Shown here: piece by piece, positions 22,931 through 35,584 of the stretch
How positions within the stretch are numbered: position 1 is the first letter of the stretch
Layout of the letters: each line of letters starts with the position of its first letter
Source of the DNA: Paragonimus westermani
Taxonomy: Eukaryota > Platyhelminthes > Trematoda > Plagiorchiida > Troglotrematidae
Length of the DNA stretch: 64,000 bases
Assembly: GCA_008508345.1 (NCBI GenBank)
Contig: QNGE01000290.1
Coordinates: 82,932-146,931, forward strand
Reading direction: 5' to 3'
Notes under the pieces: model-generated
Seen by the model: only the letters and a program-made list of their open reading frames with translations
Told to the model about the DNA's origin: nothing
The model's database searches: none
Made by a program: the position numbers and the translations under genes

Positions 22931-23999
22931 AAGAAAGCAGCTGATGACCAACGTTTCCATAATTTGGTAAGAATTCAAACCACTACTCTTCAGTTTATCT
23001 TCAATTCTGCATGCATTTCAAGACCAACAGTATAACTAGGCAAACATTCTTTTGATCCCAATTTCATTTACGTAGGATCTTCTTGTGTATCTGGCTGAGC
23101 TTGACCTCATAATATCCTCGACCTGTAACAGTCCACTTAAGTTGTACCATTTACATTCCCTATAGCGAGGAACATGTTCCAGTAGCATCATACCACTTAC
23201 TAATTTGACTGTTTAGTTCTAACAAGAGCAAGTTAAAGTACCGTGGCGGTGATGACATAATACGTGATATTTGTATGCTTGTCCATATCTTCTCCATCTT
23301 TCTTTGTCTGTTATATATAGTTTGCACTTTTTAGGTTTGTGACTGATGCGAGTGAACGAAATGTCAACACATTGCAATATACGTTTTCCTTCTGTACTAA
23401 TACGGAGCAGAATGATTTACCCTCGGTGATTACCATCAATATATGTAAGGCACGATAATTTTGCAAAAGTAACAGCTGACACGCGGTCGAAATACCATTA
23501 TGCGACAACGTATGCGCACCACTGGTAGTCTGTTTTCGAATTAACAGACAGAGGCCACTACTTTAACGAAGTAAGTTCGGTTCCTTAACGGGTACTAGCC
23601 AGTCATCCACCGGGATTACGGTAACCGTTCATGACAGGATGAGGTGTCAGGAAGCGGAGGCATCAAGGGACAGCGTTGCTCTGAGGGACAGGGTCAAGAC
23701 AATCATTTGAAATGATAATAAAACCGACAAGCAGGAATCAGAGGGCCAGCAAGTCATACACACAACCCACAAAGCCGAAAATTCGAATGACGTCTTTCAC
23801 GTGCTGATAAGCTGCGTTACAAGAGTGCTTTAGAACCAAGTGAGTAACCAGTGGAACGTCGAGTAAACAGACTCGTCAAACAAAATAACCGTATATAAAG
23901 CTCGTTAACTTATAAACTAGGCAATGGGAAGCAAGTGAAGAGAACTACCCAGTGAAAAGCCATGGACCATAAATATCGTTTTTTATTCTAGGATAAGCC
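22931..23999. other. anonymous stretch
   Basis: Only short frames are present (longest 65 codons, 23311-23508 minus). Nothing recognised. Confidence 0.4.
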
Positions 24000-24190
24000 A
24001 AACTGTGGAAATCTGAGTTTTGGCTAGGCTCGATTCAGTGACGGAGATAGCATTCTTAGGCGCGACAAATACTCTACCAACCGGGTTACAGAGTTACTAC
24101 GTTGCGGACTGAGCTCTTACATGGGTTGGGTAAATGGTTTCTGTTCCTGATTCGAGTCCAGCCGAAGCCTAGACTTTTCACAACTGAACC
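24000..24190. repeat. head-to-head SINE foldback, copy 2
   Basis: The layout matches 1848-2012. The left end AACTGTGGAAATCTGAG (24001-24017) and right end GCCTAGACTTTTCACAACTG (24167-24186) are inverted relatives. The minus-strand B box is TGAATCGAGCC (24037-24027) and the plus-strand one is TGATTCGAGTCC (24149-24160). The minus-strand A box reads CCGGTTGGTAGAGT (about 24085-24072). The two tRNA-like heads abut near 24095. The B boxes are about 121 bases apart, against about 103 in copy 1. Confidence 0.55.
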
Positions 24191-25469
24191 TCTACTAGTA
24201 GGAATTCAGTCAGACACAACGAAGGATTGCCAGTTAAACCACCTCACCATTTTTTCCTAATCATTGCTAAATAACATAACCTTCTCGAAAAGCATTCAGT
24301 ACGTGTTTTTTTTATTACCGAAGTTAGTAGATCATTGGAACTCTACTATATATCAAGGAAAAATAACTTTGTTTGCGCAACTTTCTATCGACGATTACAT
24401 GTTGTTCATTTCCTTCCTGGAACGCTGACGCTGAGAGGGGGTTCAAGTGAACTCTAACCAGGAAGTAACACGAATTTTCCTTGTCCAAAATAAAATCCAT
24501 ATTTGCGTAGCCTTCAGATTGGTTATTCAGCGTGAACATTCCATACTAGTCGATGTTCGAAATGCATGTCGTAACGGGTTTCACCCGAGCGACTAGTAGG
24601 ACTATATTTGGTTTTCACACATTGGTTTTCCAAATTCACTGATTTCCTGCTCACAGAGACCGAAATATACCATTGGCAAAAAACGAACCGATGAAAAGTA
24701 TGCGAACATGAAAATACCAGTTCTTACCTCATACAAACCTATGTGTTTTTCTTATCAACGAGATTTCTCTGGACAGGTTGCAGTAATGTTCCGTGTGCTA
24801 TTTTGGCAATGATACGTTTGTTTCGAGGTAGGAAAAGAATAACAACATTGTAGTCACCTAAACATTAATCATTTTTCATCGATGATGCATCCATCGTAGG
24901 CCACACGTCTCCCAGATGTCACTGTATGATCCAATACAGTTTCTACTATTTGCCATACATACTTGGAGTCGCGTCACAGTATTGTATTATCGTGTCCTAC
25001 AAATTCTAAGTCGTGTGTTGTGACTCTCTGTTTTCAAGACTCGTTTCTGAACTTTATTGTTCTGTCTTTAACCATTACACTCGAGAAACATGTTCCACAC
25101 GCGTGAAGTCAACTGCACTGGCCACCAGAGTATACATGCATTATACACAACTATGAGCATTATACTTCGATACACTTTTAGTAACAAACACATGTTTGTG
25201 CTTGCAACTTTAACCTAACCAAGCGGCTGCTGCTTGCATCCTTCAGACAAAACGTTGTTGAAAGCACTTTGCAACTCATTGCTGATGCTAACTAAACATT
25301 AAACTTATACAATAGTTGATCTCTAACAGACACAAATGCAGTCGTTTTCTGTTTATTTGTACTATCTAGGACTCTGAACAGAAGGTAGTGTAACTGAAAC
25401 CACCGCCCAATTCAACAGTAACAGAATATTCAGGGGGAAATATTTTAAAACTGAATGAAGCAAAGCTGA
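24191..25469. other. anonymous stretch
   Basis: No recognised motif. The right 130 bases (25340-25469) may be the 3' untranslated region of the adjacent minus-strand LINE. Confidence 0.4.
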
Positions 25470-28400
25470 GAAAAAGAACTGAAAACGTTGTGAATGCATG
25501 CAAGATAATGACTGAAGGCACGTCCCCATGATGGATAACGTTTCCAACCAGCCATTCTATTGAACGCGAGATCCTCACCCAGACAGATGACATTTTTGTA
25601 ACTACTCAGTAGAACAGCTATGGCCCTCGTATTTCATAATCACGCTGCGGTTTTACTCACCTGTTTGTGATTATAGTAAATAATGCTCGATGCGGAAACC
25701 GCTGAGCTGGCATGTCGAGTACACAACTCAACCATCACAAACTGGGCCCCCTGGTTACATAATCAATTGAGCGCGCGTTATGAGGTTTATAAATTGCGTG
25801 TTTGCAGAAGGCTGGGCTGCTCATGCGATCACTCCAATTGACGCACGCTAATTGGCAGAGGCAACGATCACCAAACATCGCATATCTGTCTACCTAATCG
25901 TCCCTCATAGGCCACTCTTCTTAACTATGGAGTGCACTACGAAACACACTCGAGCACTTCACACCCTTTCTTTCTACGACGGCCAGAAGTCACTTCGACG
26001 TCACAGATGACGCAGTTGGACGGACAGCACGTGACCTTGCCACTCTTGCTGGTACGTCAACAGCAGTAATACAAGGTGGCAAGATAGCGTTGTCCATATA
26101 GCATTATCCATATATGTGAAACTGCGCACAGTATCGAGCGGACAACTTGCACTAAAGAACGTCATAGCGAGAATGTTTCAGTGCCGAACCATCAGTTTGC
26201 ATTTTGAAGGTGTGAACAGCGTTTCATGCAGTCAGTCGTTTTGTTCAGCATGGTCCGCATACCTTTGGCGGGGAAAGGACTAACCTGGATAAATTCCTTC
26301 AGATGCGGATATCTGTCAACTTTGTACTGGGACGAAATGTAACGCCAAGCCTACAGCATCCCCCTAAACAAACCTTCCAGAATGTTGTCCATGACAAAAG
26401 TGAGCAGGAACAGAAAGATCGGCCACCCTTGGAACGCTTGAAAAGTGAGGATACAATGATTTACCAATACACTTAGAAATCCTTTGCGAAAGGGCCATTT
26501 CCGCATGTACAAAGTAAAGTCGATTTCCAGGGCCAAAAATAAAACAGCCGTCGGTTTCCTACTACAGGGATGATTCTGTAAGAACCATCGGAGGGTAAAC
26601 GCATGATCATGGCACCTTTTGCTAGACTATTTGATTGTTTGTCCTCAACGTACCTAACTTTCTTTGGGTTTAGTAAACTTACAAAAAATACGGCTAGTGA
26701 CTAACAAGATAGGGGACAGATTAATGCTTCCGCAGTTATCCTATAGACACCCGACCCATTTTTGATAATGGAAATTATGATGACCAACATCACTCACAAG
26801 ACATTTCTTCAACAAACCAACCTGTCTGGAAGAGTATTGTCAGTTTCAATACCGGAATGTCTTAACCATCACTGTGAAGGAGAGAGAGAGAGAGGATCTA
26901 GCCCAAGAACCGTGCGACGTTTCAACAACTTGAGCCCCTGGGTCATTTCTGTTTTAAACGAAGAGTCGTTTAAAGCGCGTTAACTGACCATTCCAGCCCC
27001 GTTATCTTTATGGTCCAACTGAAGTTAGCTAAACTGTCCCTCAAAAGTTCATAACACTAATCAAGTCTACGTAACCCGGTGGTGATAGTAGAACTACATT
27101 TTTCCAAATTAGTTTTGATTACACCAACTTGTCGGCCAGTACGACCACGAGTCAACATTTTGTTGTTCCCAGGTAAAAGATCACTCCACCTCTTTCGAGT
27201 GTTCAATCAGGTGTTACCCACGATCACTGGGCAAGCTTTTAGGCAGCTTGCATTTAAGTTATCGACGTTCTTCATCGCACTGGTCGCCAAATGGAATCGA
27301 GTAATGATTGCACTCATGGTTTATCATCGTAGTTATCCTAGCGGTACAACCCATTTGGAAAACACCTTTACACATCCAGTTTTCGTAGCTACTACGATTT
27401 GTTTCCTTTCCTCCTCAGATTCTTTCACTTGGCTCAAACTGCGAAATTTTCTCACCCGTCCTTCTCAGAAGGCGTTGTTTTTGTCTTCCTTCTCTCATGT
27501 GCCAGTTAATTATTCTACGTTTATGAGTGCATGAAATCTGAGCAAATGACAGGACGAAACAAGCAGGCAAAGCAGTATTGTCTGGGGCCAAGTGGTTGTG
27601 CCAAAATGCACACAATGATGTCACTTGTGATTAACTGCACTGTGAACGATTTGTACTCACAGGTTGGATGCACAGGTCTTCCTGCGCCACAGTGCTCTTC
27701 TCTGTGTGGAAATCTGGTATCCGAACCATGGAAACTGAGGGATGTACACACTTGCAGCAGTCTTTCATCGTTATCATTGGAGTGTGCTAAAATGCCAAGA
27801 ATACTACCTAATCACTCTGCATCCTGAGAAAATAAAATTTAGCGTTCAAGTCCCAAACTAATGCAATGATCTTCGGTGTTTAGTCAGCTACAGAAGGGTG
27901 GCAAAGACGTCATAGTTACCGTTCTTGGTAGCCTTTACAGCATTAATCGCTGCGGTTTACACCGATATAATAAATACACAGCACCTTTCGACTTGCGTTA
28001 ACTCACCTTAACCCATGTACTGAGCCTGTTAAAGCACAAGTGACTGTTCTCCGAGATCCAGTCGAACAGCCACTGGTCTGCACTAAAACTCAATAGGATT
28101 CGCACTTCAACTCGACTACGAGATTTAACTCTAAGGGAGACTCACAAGGATGGACAGGTGTAGGGATATGGGCTCAGGTGAATAACAATGCTAGCAACAA
28201 AAATATGCAAGTGCTTACCATTCACGTTTGCTTCAAAAGATACTTATCGTCCGGAGATAAGTGGACGACAGAAAAATTGCCGGTCGAAATAGAACAAGAG
28301 AATGGTAACGGTTTAATAGTGCTAGTATCGGGAAACAATAACTTCTGGGACTTTCCTGTTAATTGTGCCGTAGAAGGACACTGGCGTGACAGATTCCGAG

Positions 28401-28910
28401 TTTGTCGCTGAACAGACTAACCTTCGAGGGAACACGATACAGTGGTCTCAGTGTACCATACCCAGATCGAACGATACAGAGGTCTGACTCCTTTGACGAT
28501 GAGAGGCTTGTCTCGTCCAAAGTTGTAGTGGTGTCAGTTTCTGACTACCTCCACTTGCAGAATTGTGTGCAACTCCATTTCGGACTTCTGAGAAGAAATG
28601 TGATTTTTTCGACTGTACTGCGTAATTTTCTGGTAGCCACTGACAGTTGGTTGGTGGTCGGCAGTATAATAGTATAGTAAAAAATGGTTATGTTGTATAG
28701 TCATGAGGTCGTGGCTTGTTACCTAAGTCCTTCTACGCAGCTAGCAGTGTGACATGCAAAACAATGGCTTCGGCGGCTACCCACTAACCGTTGTGATGCA
28801 GTTCGACCTGGAAAGACCGAAAACCTTGTCAGCATATACCTCCGGTTCGGTGCATTATAATTGCCTGACCACCATGCCAACGTCGTAGAGTAAGCCAGGA
28901 ACATATTTTT
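25470..28910 (-). mobile_element. RTE-like LINE, long decayed copy
   Basis: Reading the minus strand: 28905-28690 aligns with 39285-39065, the 5' region of the sister copy. Endonuclease segments follow at 28160-27985 and 27800-27660 (NDERLLQVCTS, PHREEHCGAGRP). CFVLSFAQ at 27570-27540 matches the end of the endonuclease. RT palm sequence is at 26536-26351, where GWPIFLFLLTFVMDNILEG matches 'GCPLSPFLFNFVIDEILE'. GMRTMLN follows near 26265, and the YADD position just before it is not recognisable. The tail includes LDMPAQRFPHRALFTIITN (25715-25660), matching 'LRMPxxRLPRRALFTxTTN'. Many stops and frame shifts make it inactive. The 60-75-codon frames at 25362-25593 are part of its C-terminus. Confidence 0.7.
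26878..26895. repeat. short (GA)n tract
   Basis: An alternating AG run inside the decayed LINE. The sister copy has a shorter purine tract at the corresponding place (about 36808-36820), so the tract grew from element sequence. Confidence 0.7.
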
Positions 28911-29939
28911 TATACAGACCTGACCGAAGTTTCGGTATCTGTGATCGGTTTCAACAAGAACACAGAGCTCTTCAGAGTTCGGTTGACGATAGTCAACAAA
29001 GGGAGGCGACTATGGTGTCACGTATAGATGGTAAACACTGAGGACATTCAATAAAGACTTGTACAAAGTAGTCTGTAAGCCATCTGGCAGTTGTGCACAA
29101 ACCACTTGATAGAGGAACACAAGTTGAAATAGTTAGTCCAGTAGGAACTATGTAATTTCAAGGTCACGAAACTACTGCATACGGACTCTGTCACCAAGTA
29201 AAAAATATATACTGAAAACCATGGTTCATGTATCGACTTCCTGGACAGTGTGATGCAATTACTATTGAAAAATAATTTGGTTTGAGTTCAATCAGCTGTT
29301 TGAAGGCCATAAAAGGGAATCTAATGGGGAGCTACGGACAACTCTGAGATTTTCATACTTGACAGTGCGCAACAGAGTGGTTATGGTCCAGTTGTGTTCA
29401 CAACCAACTGCTGCGCAGTCGCAGCAGGCGCTATATTATACTTCATTCGACAGTCCAATCCGGAAACCGTCTTGTAAGATGGAGCATGTAAGTTTCACTT
29501 ACGCACATGTACTCGTGTGTAATTTAACAGAAATGTGATTTCCAGTAAACATGGCAATTTTAACCCAGCTCCTAATGATTTTCCGGTCGAAACTTCGCGG
29601 TGTCAAGTTTCGCTTGGTCTATGAGGGATAACTCTAGGTGAAATTAGGATCACACTTCTGACTGTATACATACACAATTCTCTAGACCGCATCAACATAT
29701 AAAAAGCACGCTAGCATTTCCATGTTTGGCGACTTTTTGTTTTCTTTCACGGGGTTGCCATACCTACTGAAATGAAGAAACACGTAAAGCATTAGGATAC
29801 CCTCGTAAAATGCTGTGATCAGAAGTCTTTTCTTTCATCCACGCTAACCTGTTTATTTAAACTTAAGAGGCCAAGAAAATAAGCGACAACAAACTCCTCC
29901 AACTCATGTAGTTTGAGCATGCGAACTGCAGCTTGCACA
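28911..29939. other. anonymous stretch
   Basis: No recognised coding, RNA or repeat feature. Confidence 0.4.
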
Positions 29940-30340
29940 ACTGTGAGAAACGATTATCTCATTGCAAATGGTTTCCAGGAAAAATTATTTTTAGTTTTTC
30001 TAAAGAGATAAGTAACACAAGGCGCGAAATCAGGTAAACAGAGCACGTGCTCAAGGTATCTGATTCGATGAATCGATGAAGAAATGTCGTCAAAAACGCG
30101 TTGAAAATTCAGGCATTGAAGTTCGCTTATCACTGGATTTGGGAGCACTAAGGTTTCCGGTCGGCTACCACCGTAGCCTCTAAGTTGATCAAGCTTTGGT
30201 GGTCACTGACAATCTCAAGAAAACTCTTGCTCCGATAGGCCATAATGACAACTTTTCTAGTCATAACGTTTTGACAGCAGTGTCGAATTTGTTCGATCAT
30301 AGCTTTGATGGTCAATAGTTCTTCTCGACTTTCCAAAACA
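29940..30340 (-). mobile_element. possible Ty3/gypsy-like pol scrap
   Basis: The minus-strand frame 30148-29954 ends LPDFAPCVTYLFRKTKNNFS followed by W. This resembles the gypsy segment after the RT palm, 'xPxFAxxxxPLTxLxRKxxxFxW'. The frame before it (30336-30148) contains YRSKSF and INLEA, comparable to 'YSKSFEEHLxHL' and 'GLxxNLEKC'. The catalytic YxDD is not recognisable and no LTRs were found. The match rests on a few motifs, so the call is tentative. Confidence 0.4.
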
Positions 30341-31135
30341 TACCCCCATCATTTAGGAAATGTAATACGCATTCGAAAAACGTTATCGGAAGGTTTTGCC
30401 CCATAGCGAAAAAGTCGTCTTTCATGCACAATACGGAAAATATCACTCGCCTTATCCCCACCTCACTTAATATGATATCCCGTCCAGCGAACTGGTGTAT
30501 TCAGAGTTATATCACTTTTTCAAAAATATACCTTCATTTGAAGGGTATTCTTGTTTTTCCCCATTTAAATAAAAATTTTATGTCGTACCTCAACGCCGAA
30601 CGCTATCCGACGTCTTTCAGCAACAGCGTCGTCAGTTAACCACAGATCACTTGATTTAGGGCTGCCGTAAAATAAACTTTGATAGCCAAGCTTTTCAGTA
30701 ATTTTCAAAATCACGCCTACGCAATTTATAGACCCCAGAGGGACACTCTCATCCACGGTTAAAGCTACCAGCAACCAAACATTTTGGTCACAGTTGAGCA
30801 GTCAAATAAATTGGGCTTAAACGCCTGTATTCTCTATGTTAATGGTAAGTTCAAAAAACGACTCTCTAACTAACCCCTAAGTTTTCGAAGTAGCAAACCA
30901 GTGAACAATTTACGCAATCCGTTTTTTAAATATCGTCTTGGATACACCATCAGTTGATGTGTAACTTGTTCAAACTCCGTCAGCATGGATGAGCACAGTC
31001 CATTTAGCAATGACAGTTCGCACTGGTTGCGTGTACAACGATTTGAACTTGCGTTCATCATGTTTTATGATGCTCGCTAGAAAATTGACATTTCATGACA
31101 GCTTTCTCCTTTGCTAGGATTTGCCAGATAGGAAT
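30341..31135. other. anonymous stretch
   Basis: A 69-codon minus frame (30774-30565) has no clear family. It could be more of the gypsy-like scrap but shows no motif. Confidence 0.3.
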
Positions 31136-31215
31136 GGTCCAAAAGAGAACCGAGACGACAGCCCTTCGTTTTAAGAGCCGAAACTCTCATCCGACCGGTC
31201 CCCGGTCCCACGAAC
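31136..31215 (-). mobile_element. degenerate tRNA-derived SINE head
   Basis: The minus strand has an A-box-like ACCGGTCGGATGAGAG (31200-31185) and a poor B box (TCTCGGTTCTC, 31155-31145). The intervening AGTTTCGGCTCTTAAAACGA aligns with the SINE at 10700-10815. Confidence 0.35.
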
Positions 31216-34042
31216 ATCGTTTGTGACGGGGAGATTTACACCAGTGAGGTGTATCGATCATGAAGAATTACTCGCATTCAACTTGTTTGAATTGTTTGTC
31301 CTCGAAGTGGATTATCACTGTTCACTTGTTTTTATGCTGTCATCCCTGATTCCTTCATGGACGTTCAGCTCTAATCAGCCAGAAGTGATTTACCGTCAAG
31401 AAGTTTTTATTCGACTTCAGTTCCGTCTCTGTATAAACCGCAAACGAAATGCATGTATAATTGGCTGATCACTATAGTTGATTTCTGGATAGTAGAATAC
31501 ATTCGTCTGGATTAGAACAATATGAATCAGGAACAAAAAAAACAGATAGAAATACATCATACACGAACTATAAATTATGCGATAAAATTTCACAGTGGCA
31601 TGATGTGGGTCCATAATGTAGGTAAAACTCGCAAGTTATCCCGTTTTGCCATCATCCGACTGTGTAAACCGCAACCGGATTATTGAACCTAGAGGTGCGG
31701 CCATTTCACGAACCAGCATGAGTTCAGGTATTCTTGTGAGTACAATCCAGTCTTCCTTCTTATTCGTAGTTTAAGTGACATTCGTGTTTACGCTTGTTTA
31801 ATCAAACAGGCATTAAACAGCCACACGTTCATAGCCACAAAGACAGTTACAGAGAGGGAAAAGAACCATCTGCTTGTGAGTTTCTGTCCGTACGTCAATC
31901 GGAGAAAAGTCTGCTGGACGGTTTACAGGTGTACAGAAATCAGACGTAATGAGGAAAGCAAAACTGCACGAAAAGAACATCGTAATTTTACAGCATGTCA
32001 TCTGTCGAAACACCTTGATAGTGCAACAGACCGGCACATGCACAGGTAACAACAACAACAACAACAACAACAGGAAGATGCACATCGGCACATATGTATC
32101 TTGTGATCTATGTCTGTGCACTAAGCAGATGGCCAAGAGAAGCGCAGTTTCAGTTGACTTTCATGTTGGCTAAGTAAAGTTTCAAACATATCAACGGAAT
32201 TATTCGCAAACACAGAGGGAGGCAATGCGTTCCAGAGTGCGCAGCCCTTAACAGAGAAGTTACACCTACCCCGAATTCCGAGTGGATGATCCTTTAGTCA
32301 TTGCATTCTGGTTGCTGGGATGTTGCGTGCTATTTGATGAACATACGTATGCAGTTTTGTAAACCAGAATTACATCTGCTATCGGGTCCATGCAGATCAT
32401 AAAGGGCTGGCCTAAGTGTCTAGATCAAAGTGCAGCCTGAACTCATGCCTTTCTTAATTGCTCAGTACTGGACGTTCACAATATGACTGGTGTCTCACTT
32501 AAACACTGGCAACAACTTAGCGTGCTAGTCTCCGTAAGGACACGTAATAGAGGTGTGCATTACAGAAAACGCTATGGTCTGAAAACGACAACCGATCATT
32601 CTCACAAGACGGTGTTTTCCTAGCCTTGATTGAGCAGATTACAAACAGACCTAGGTCATCCATCACTAAGGATGCCAGGTTTTTTCTCGCATGCAGGTAA
32701 GTGGTGGTTTCGACCGCCTAAACACAGTTTTGATTGACATAATCTTTAGACTGTTCAGCCCAGCAGTAAGCAGTCAGCTGGAACACAGAGTTATCTTGGA
32801 CGCAAGAGAAATAGACGTTTGGAGCAGTGGATGCATAGTGATTTATTTTGGATTATACGCGCTCTTGCATGTAGCAATACGTAAAGCATCTGGTTGGAGA
32901 ATATGAAACAGTATTTCCCTATTCATACTGGGTCCTTCAGGTGTTTAGGTCCCAAATGGCTAACTGGGTCAACAGTTGTCGGACACATCTGGTTAGCTGC
33001 ACCTGTGCCGTTTTAACCGGCGACCACGTAACTAGAGCAAGTTGTCCTCAAAACAGCTGTCGTGGATGCAGGGATTTCCAAGGAGATACCGCGTCAGTGG
33101 TACTGAACAACACTGTTGACTGGAAGATGTTTTACAAGACAAGAATACGTAAACCAAACAGTAAGAGACCTCTGATGACTCGCATTGCATTTGAATTTGA
33201 CAGAATGTCGTTTACTTACACAAACTATCGCGCTAACCGCCTCATCACACCGCCAGTGAGCTTGCCTGTACACACTCCCCAGGTAATACGTTGAAATCGC
33301 CATAGACGCTTTTAGCTGAATCACCCGTCCGACATGTATTCTTTACTACAACGTGTTCCGGAGTTGACACCGTTTCCTCTCATTTCTCCGGGTAAAATGT
33401 GAACAAAAAATGCAGCCGTGTTTATTGGATCAAAACCCGGCAGGGAAACCGACAATCAAAGTCCCATGTGGACAACGATTTCATCCATGTCAGCAACACT
33501 AATGCTGGTGTCACCAATGCATTTTCTTGTTCATTTTTTGGTATAGATCTTGGCTATAAACACTGCAACAACCTAAACAGATATTGTCACGTAAGTCTAC
33601 ACGACGTACTAAAGTGAATGACTGTTCAATGCTATTCAGCACTCCAGATAACACGACAACACCAAATGCACCTCAATACACTATCCGTGCGTCATCTTAC
33701 CTGTGTAGTCATCCCTATTTCCTTCTTCCCAGTACTGTTTGGATTTAAAAGTATTCGCCCAATCAACGCAAAGCCGATCACCACCGTTGACACACCTTTC
33801 GCCGTTTGTGTATCCGAACACTCTGCCGTCACACTTGATTTCTTGACGTAAACATATACGTAGGATCACCAAATGTTCATAGTAAGCACAGTGTTCTTCT
33901 TTTTCTGATACTGATGACCTGAATTCAAGCACATGACACCTGTACATGCCATTCTAACGGTGCTTAACTGACCGACAGAAGTCAGACCAATGCTGATGCT
34001 TTCTCTTTTGTCTATTTTATGCACTGTTAAACAACCTTTCAG
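31216..34042. other. anonymous stretch
   Basis: Open frames up to 117 codons (32941-33294 plus) are present, none with a recognised domain. One AAC microsatellite is listed separately. Confidence 0.35.
32048..32072. repeat. (AAC)8 microsatellite
   Basis: Eight uninterrupted AAC units. They produce the poly-Asn and poly-Leu runs in overlapping frames, which are therefore not evidence of coding. Confidence 0.95.
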
Positions 34043-34402
34043 CTACTAAAGCAACGCTCTCACAAGACCACAATTGTTGTGCTTCCTCAACAAGTCGAAG
34101 TGTTCGCATCTTTTGAAAGTGTGACACGGAGTCTCGGAAGATTGTATCAATTGAAGTTTTTCGTCGACCGTCTTCGTCAAACAGTCACAAAATCAAGCTG
34201 CGTTTTACTGAGGAGTCCAAGTTCGGTCACTTCTACGTTCATGAAGTTATCCGACGAAAACTCTATCACAATGGAGATTACTGAAAGAAAATATATCTCC
34301 CGGTGGTTTGCTGGGTCCTATGAGTGTTTGAAAGTTCATTTAATGTCTGGAATAGAAGATGGGTCGTTAGCCGAAGAATCACAGGCGTTAGAAGTCAGCT
34401 AA
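34043..34402 (+). CDS. candidate Ig-like domain exon
   Basis: An uninterrupted frame begins right after a pyrimidine-rich acceptor (CAACCTTTCAG, ending 34042) and runs 119 codons to TAA at 34400-34402. The order of residues fits an immunoglobulin fold. QVEVFASFESV leads to LGRLYQLKFFVDRL (strand B-C, usual 'LxCxVxGxP'), and near the end GSYECLKV corresponds to the strand-F 'DxGxYxCxAxN' with its cysteine, followed by LEVS as strand G. The strand-B cysteine position is Phe and no strand-C tryptophan is obvious, so the fold would lack the usual disulphide. A weak donor (GAA|GTCAGC, 34394) is possible. It may be a real receptor exon, a decayed one, or chance; nothing nearby links to it. Confidence 0.35.
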   Translation, partial: LLKQRSHKTTIVVLPQQVEVFASFESVTRSLGRLYQLKFFVDRLRQTVTKSSCVLLRSPSSVTSTFMKLSDENSITMEITERKYISRWFAGSYECLKVHLMSGIEDGSLAEESQALEVS

Positions 34403-35369
34403 ATTAAATGTGCTCAGGTGCACAATAGTATGCAGCGCACACAACTGAGCCATCTTTGGTCTGCTGCTCGTCGGCTTACTACCAAACATCAATTGCATTA
34501 ATGTTAGGCTATTCCCAGTTAAAAGATCGCTCAGACACTAACCAACAATCGTATTAATGCGATCAGAAAATCAACAGGCCATCTAAAGCAGCCCAGCTGG
34601 CTCTTTTTATTCGCGGGTCAGTCCGTGGTCAACATTGCTTCATCCTGACACTCTACACTGTAGTTTACCTCCCTCTAATCAGTTGGCTTGTGCACACAAA
34701 CATGAAAGTTGGTTAGATCAGCCAGATTACTCACCGACTCTTATGTGCAGGTCTCTGTCGTTTAGCGAGCACCGTAGATCGTCCATATATCATGCCTTAC
34801 GGGACATACCAGTGGTCTTCATTGTTTAGTCCAAGTCAGCCAGATTCCAGCGAGTTCAACAGTCTTGCTGAGTAGAACATCAAAACTAACACTTCGAGCG
34901 CACCCGGTTAACCCTGTGTCTCCCAGACAAATCAAGCAACCTCATCTGTAAATGTGGCTCCAAACACAATCGAGTGCAGCATTCTCATCAGTGGTGTGTT
35001 TTTAACCACTGTGTGTAGATCAGTCATTGCAAGCGGACTTAGGTACTGCACAATGACGAAAGCCAGCTTTGTGTTGCATCAAGACATGAAGTCGAAATTT
35101 ACCCCTAAGATCCTAGTATCATAAGCTACGCTTTCAGTTGTTCATCACACACTGGATCTAGTCCAGGAAACAGACATTGTTCAACCAGTCAAACAACTAA
35201 CTAGGCTGACGTCAACTGTAATGGAAGAAAAGAATCATAGAGCCGTGTCAATCTGTAGGACTTCCCTAAGTACTCAATAATGTCATCAAACCATACCTCC
35301 ATCATCCTCATAACAGTTATGAGCCTGACGGTAAATTTTCGTGGCTCGGACCGCTGCTCATTTCAACAG
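34403..35369. other. anonymous stretch
   Basis: No recognised motif. A 64-codon frame at 34635-34829 is unassigned. The right edge borders the 3' end of the long LINE copy. Confidence 0.35.
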
Positions 35370-35584
35370 TGACATGGAATGTCCTAGAAGAAAACGTCAC
35401 TAAAAAGGTTGAAATCCTAAGCGGAAGAATTAGAAATGGTATGGATACAGGTATACTACGGACTGTGGCACATTGTCATCTCGGATTGCGTATCTAACCA
35501 GTCATTTCAGTGGTCACCATGACCCTAACAAGGCGGATGATACCTACCCACTTTGCTCAGTGTAGGTATAAGGGTAATCATATT

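Noticed and set aside
31949..32173. 74-codon frame with a poly-Asn run
   Set aside because: The run is the translation of the (AAC)8 microsatellite; there is no other coding signal.
32180..32700. Possible transposon protein in the GC-richer segment
   Set aside because: No frame gave a motif I could name on either strand.
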